A stretch of DNA of 64,000 nt from Anadara kagoshimensis (taxonomy: Eukaryota; Mollusca; Bivalvia; Arcoida; Arcidae): positions 8,546,635-8,610,634 of the forward strand of contig CM037864.1 in the NCBI GenBank assembly GCA_021292105.1. The letters are read 5' to 3'. The translations under genes and the position numbers were made by a program. Numbering within the stretch: position 1 is the stretch's first letter; each line of letters begins with the position of its first letter. Positions 60,502 through 64,000 of the stretch are shown piece by piece. The notes beneath the pieces were generated by a model. That model was not told the DNA's origin. It was given only the letters and a program-made list of their open reading frames with translations, and ran no database searches.

Positions 60502-63500
60502 TTAGCTCACCTGACCGAAGGTCATGTGAGCTTATGGCATAGCGCAGCGTGTGTATGTGCGTGTGTGCGTCGTTAACACCTATTTTCGACTTCTCCTCTG
60601 AAACTACTGGACAGTTTCTAATGAAACTTTCTCAGAGGTGCAATTCAGATTTGTTCGTGGCGTTGCCATGGCTACCATAACTAGGTCAAGGTGACCTAGG
60701 GGTGCAAAAATCTTAAAAAATCTTCTTCTCCGAAAGTACTGATTGGAGAAAAAATCTGATGTGATATTTGGCTTCTCTAGGGTCTTAAGCCTATAGTTTG
60801 TTCATTTTGTAAAATTCGGATAAAAAATAGGTTACGCGTTTTCGCGTTTAATTTGAAAAAATCGTAAAATAGCTTCAAATTGTTATAACTTGACTATTTG
60901 ACCAGATAATGACATGGGGTTTTCAGTTTTGACATCTTCTTGTTAGTATCTTCAAAATGAGGTCAAGGTCAATTGTGAAGGTCGTGACCTAATTTTTTTT
61001 ACCTCTGATTATAATTATTATCTCAAAAACTATAAACTTTTTGTATAGGCATGTATATTAGAATGTTGTAGGTATTGATACAACGATCATTTTGATGTAT
61101 AGAAAAAGGTCATGGGTTCAAAGGTCAAGGTCACAGATGCGAAACAATACCGAAATGGTTAATTATCTCGAAAACTATAAACTTTTTGTATAGGCATGTA
61201 TATTAGAATGTTGTAGGTATTGATACAACGATCATTTTGATGTATAGAAAAAGGTCATGGGTTCAAAGGTCAAGGTCACAGATGTGAAACAATACCGAAA
61301 TGTTTAATTATCTCGAAAACTATAAACTTTTTGTATAGGCATGTATATTAGAATGTTGTAGGTATTGATACAACGATCATTTTGATGTATAGAAAAAGGT
61401 CATGGTTCAAAGGTCAAGGTCACAGATGCGAAACAATACCGGAATGGTTAATTATCTCGAAAACTATAAACTTTTTGTATAGGCATATATATTAGAATGT
61501 TGTAGGTATTGATACAACGATCATTTTGATGTAAAGAAAAAGGTCATGAGTTCAAAGGTCAAGGTCACAGATGCGAAACAATACTGAAATGGTTAATTAT
61601 CTCGAAAACTATAAACATTTTGTATAGGCATGTATATTAGAATGTTGTAGGTATTGATACAACGATCATTTTGATGTATAGAAAAAGGTCATGGGTTCAA
61701 AGGTCAAGGTCACAGATGCGAAACAATACCGGAATGGTTAATTATCTCGAAAACTATAAACTTTTTGTATAGGCATGTATATTAGAATGTTGTAGGTATT
61801 GATACAACGATCATTTTGATGTATAGAAAAAGGTCATGGGTTCAAAGGTCAAGGTCACAGATGCGAAACGATACCGAAATTGTTAATTATCTCGAAAACT
61901 ATAAACTTTTTGTATAGGCATGTATATTAGAATGTTGTAGGTATTGATACAACGATCATTTTGATGTATAGAAAAAGGTCATGGGTTCAAAGGTCAAGGT
62001 CACAGATGCGAAACAATACCGGAATGGTTAATTATCTTGAAAACTATAAACATTTTGTATAGGCATGTATATTAGAATGTTGTAGGTATTGATACAACGA
62101 TCATTTTGATGTATAGAAAAAGGTCATGGGTTCAAAGGTCAAGGTCACAGATGCGAAACAATACCGAAATGGTTAATTATCTCGAAAACTATAAACTTTT
62201 TGTATAGGCATGTATATTAGAATGTTGTAGGTATTGATACAACGATCATTTTGATGTATAGAAAAAGGTCATGGGTTCAAAGGTCAAGGTCACAGATGTG
62301 AAACAATACCGAAATGTTTAATTATCTCGAAAACTATAAACTTTTTGTATAGGCATGTATATTAGAATGTTGTAGGTATTGATACAACGATCATTTTGAT
62401 GTATAGAAAAAGGTCATGGTTCAAAGGTCAAGGTCACAGATGCGAAACAATACCGGAATGGTTAATTATCTCGAAAACTATAAACTTTTTGTATAGGCAT
62501 ATATATTAGAATGTTGTAGGTATTGATACAACGATCATTTTGATGTAAAGAAAAAGGTCATGAGTTCAAAGGTCAAGGTCACAGATGCGAAACAATACTG
62601 AAATGGTTAATTATCTCGAAAACTATAAACATTTTGTATAGGCATGTATATTAGAATGTTGTAGGTATTGATACAACGATCATTTTGATGTATAGAAAAA
62701 GGTCATGGGTTCAAAGGTCAAGGTCACAGATGCGAAACAATACCGGAATGGTTAATTATCTCGAAAACTATAAACTTTTTGTATAGGCATGTATATTAGA
62801 ATGTTGTAGGTATTGATACAACGATCATTTTGATGTATAGAAAAAGGTCATGGGTTCAAAGGTCAAGGTCACAGATGCGAAACGATACCGAAATTGTTAA
62901 TTATCTCGAAAACTATAAACTTTTTGTATAGGCATGTATATTAGAATGTTGTAGGTATTGATACAACGATCATTTTGATGTATAGAAAAAGGTCATGGGT
63001 TCAAAGGTCAAGGTCACAGATGCGAAACAATACCGGAATGGTTAATTATCTTGAAAACTATAAACATTTTGTATAGGCATGTATATTAGAATGTTGTAGG
63101 TATTGATACAACGATCATTTTGATGTATAGAAAAAGGTCATGGGTTCAAAGGTCAAGGTCACAGATGCGAAACAATACCGGAATGGTTAATTATCTTGAA
63201 AACTATAAACATTTTGTATAGGCATGTATATTAGAATGTTGTAGGTATTGATACAACGATCATTTTGATGTATAGAAAAAGGTCATGGGTTCAAAGGTCA
63301 AGGTCACAGATGCGAAACAATACCGAAATGGTTAATTATCTCGAAAACTATAAACTTTTTGTATAGGCATGTATATTAGAATGTTGTAGGTATTGATACA
63401 ACGATCATTTTGATGTATAGAAAAAGGTCATGGGTTCAAAGGTCAAGGTCACAGATGTGAAACAATACCGAAATGTTTAATTATCTCGAAAACTATAAAC

Positions 63501-64000
63501 TTTTTGTATAGGCATGTATATTAGAATGTTGTAGGTATTGATACAACGATCATTTTGATGTATAGAAAAAGGTCATGGTTCAAAGGTCAAGGTCACAGAT
63601 GCGAAACAATACCGGAATGGTTAATTATCTCGAAAACTATAAACTTTTTGTATAGGCATATATATTAGAATGTTGTAGGTATTGATACAACGATCATTTT
63701 GATGTAAAGAAAAAGGTCATGAGTTCAAAGGTCAAGGTCACAGATGCGAAACAATACTGAAATGGTTAATTATCTCGAAAACTATAAACATTTTGTATAG
63801 GCATGTATATTAGAATGTTGTAGGTATTGATACAACGATCATTTTGATGTATAGAAAAAGGTCATGGGTTCAAAGGTCAAGGTCACAGATGCGAAACAAT
63901 ACCGGAATGGTTAATTATCTCGAAAACTATAAACTTTTTGTATAGGCATGTATATTAGAATGTTGTAGGTATTGATACAACGATCATTTTGATGTATAGA
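60502..64000 (+). mobile_element. Helentron-like element, 5' end and satellite core (runs off edge)
   Basis: Starts with GCTCACCTGA (60505-60514) after a T-run, exactly the subterminal repeat of the element at 30239, then a GTGTGTGCGTCG-rich leader and the related 145-bp array. The 3' end lies beyond the window. No protein-coding domain is visible. Confidence 0.65.
61010..64000 (+). repeat. 145-bp satellite with 7-monomer higher-order repeat
   Basis: Twenty-one unit anchors from 61051 to 63948, spaced 145 bp except the units ending at 61485, 62499 and 63658 (144 bp). Shared variants repeat every seven units (1014 bp); in the next cycle one unit is doubled (1159 bp). Each unit holds ATCTCGAAAACTATAAAC, CAACGATCATTTTGATG and GGTTCAAAGGTCAAGGTCA. 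The array continues past the edge. Confidence 0.93.

Overview
The window is AT-rich animal nuclear DNA: intron-dense genes with GT-AG introns, many tRNA-headed SINEs, foldback/MITE-type DNA elements and satellite-bearing elements. No prokaryotic features (operons, Shine-Dalgarno sites, CRISPR) are present. Protein content plus the style of the repeats (elements with a short hairpin end and an internal tandem core, several tRNA-headed SINE families) suggest a lophotrochozoan, most likely a bivalve mollusc; this taxonomic call is inference.

Three protein genes can be supported. (1) Positions 806-6240, plus strand: the 3' part of a p24-family cargo receptor gene (TMED1/5-like); its signal-peptide exon(s) lie left of the window, and the reading frame breaks at an A-run in the middle coding exon. 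(2) Positions 13436-26726, minus strand: the Holliday-junction resolvase GEN1, 11 coding exons with all recognisable catalytic residues, and an unusually long disordered C-terminal region in one 3.3 kb exon; there is a one-base frame conflict at the last exon junction. (3) Positions 28320-58006, plus strand: a complete 32-exon BAZ1B/WSTF-type chromatin remodeller subunit whose exons I joined from WAC domain to bromodomain with every splice phase agreeing (4638 nt, 1545 residues plus stop). It has two PHD fingers, where vertebrate BAZ1B has one.

Layout: the TMED-like gene and GEN1 converge tail to tail across about 7.2 kb of repeat-rich intergenic DNA. GEN1 and BAZ1B diverge head to head, with 1.6 kb between their start codons, and probably share a promoter zone near 28.2-28.5 kb containing E-box, E2F-like and YY1-like motifs. 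Both are nuclear DNA/chromatin proteins, so shared regulation is plausible. Downstream of BAZ1B is its 3' UTR and then, from about 60.5 kb to the right edge, a satellite-bearing mobile element.

The repeats are the most unusual part. Three elements (30239-32387, 38851-39867, 60502 to the edge) share an architecture of subterminal inverted repeats and an internal tandem array; the two with a visible 3' end also share a short terminal hairpin ending in CTCTTG. This architecture resembles non-autonomous Helentron-type elements. Two of them carry the same 145-bp satellite, each unit holding a cluster of nuclear-receptor-like half sites; the right-edge copy is organised into a 7-monomer higher-order repeat. 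In the TMED-like gene, the end of a coding exon with its 5' splice site has been tandemly amplified into the following intron. Introns and gaps not listed separately were read and show only AT-rich unique sequence or fragments of the listed repeat families.
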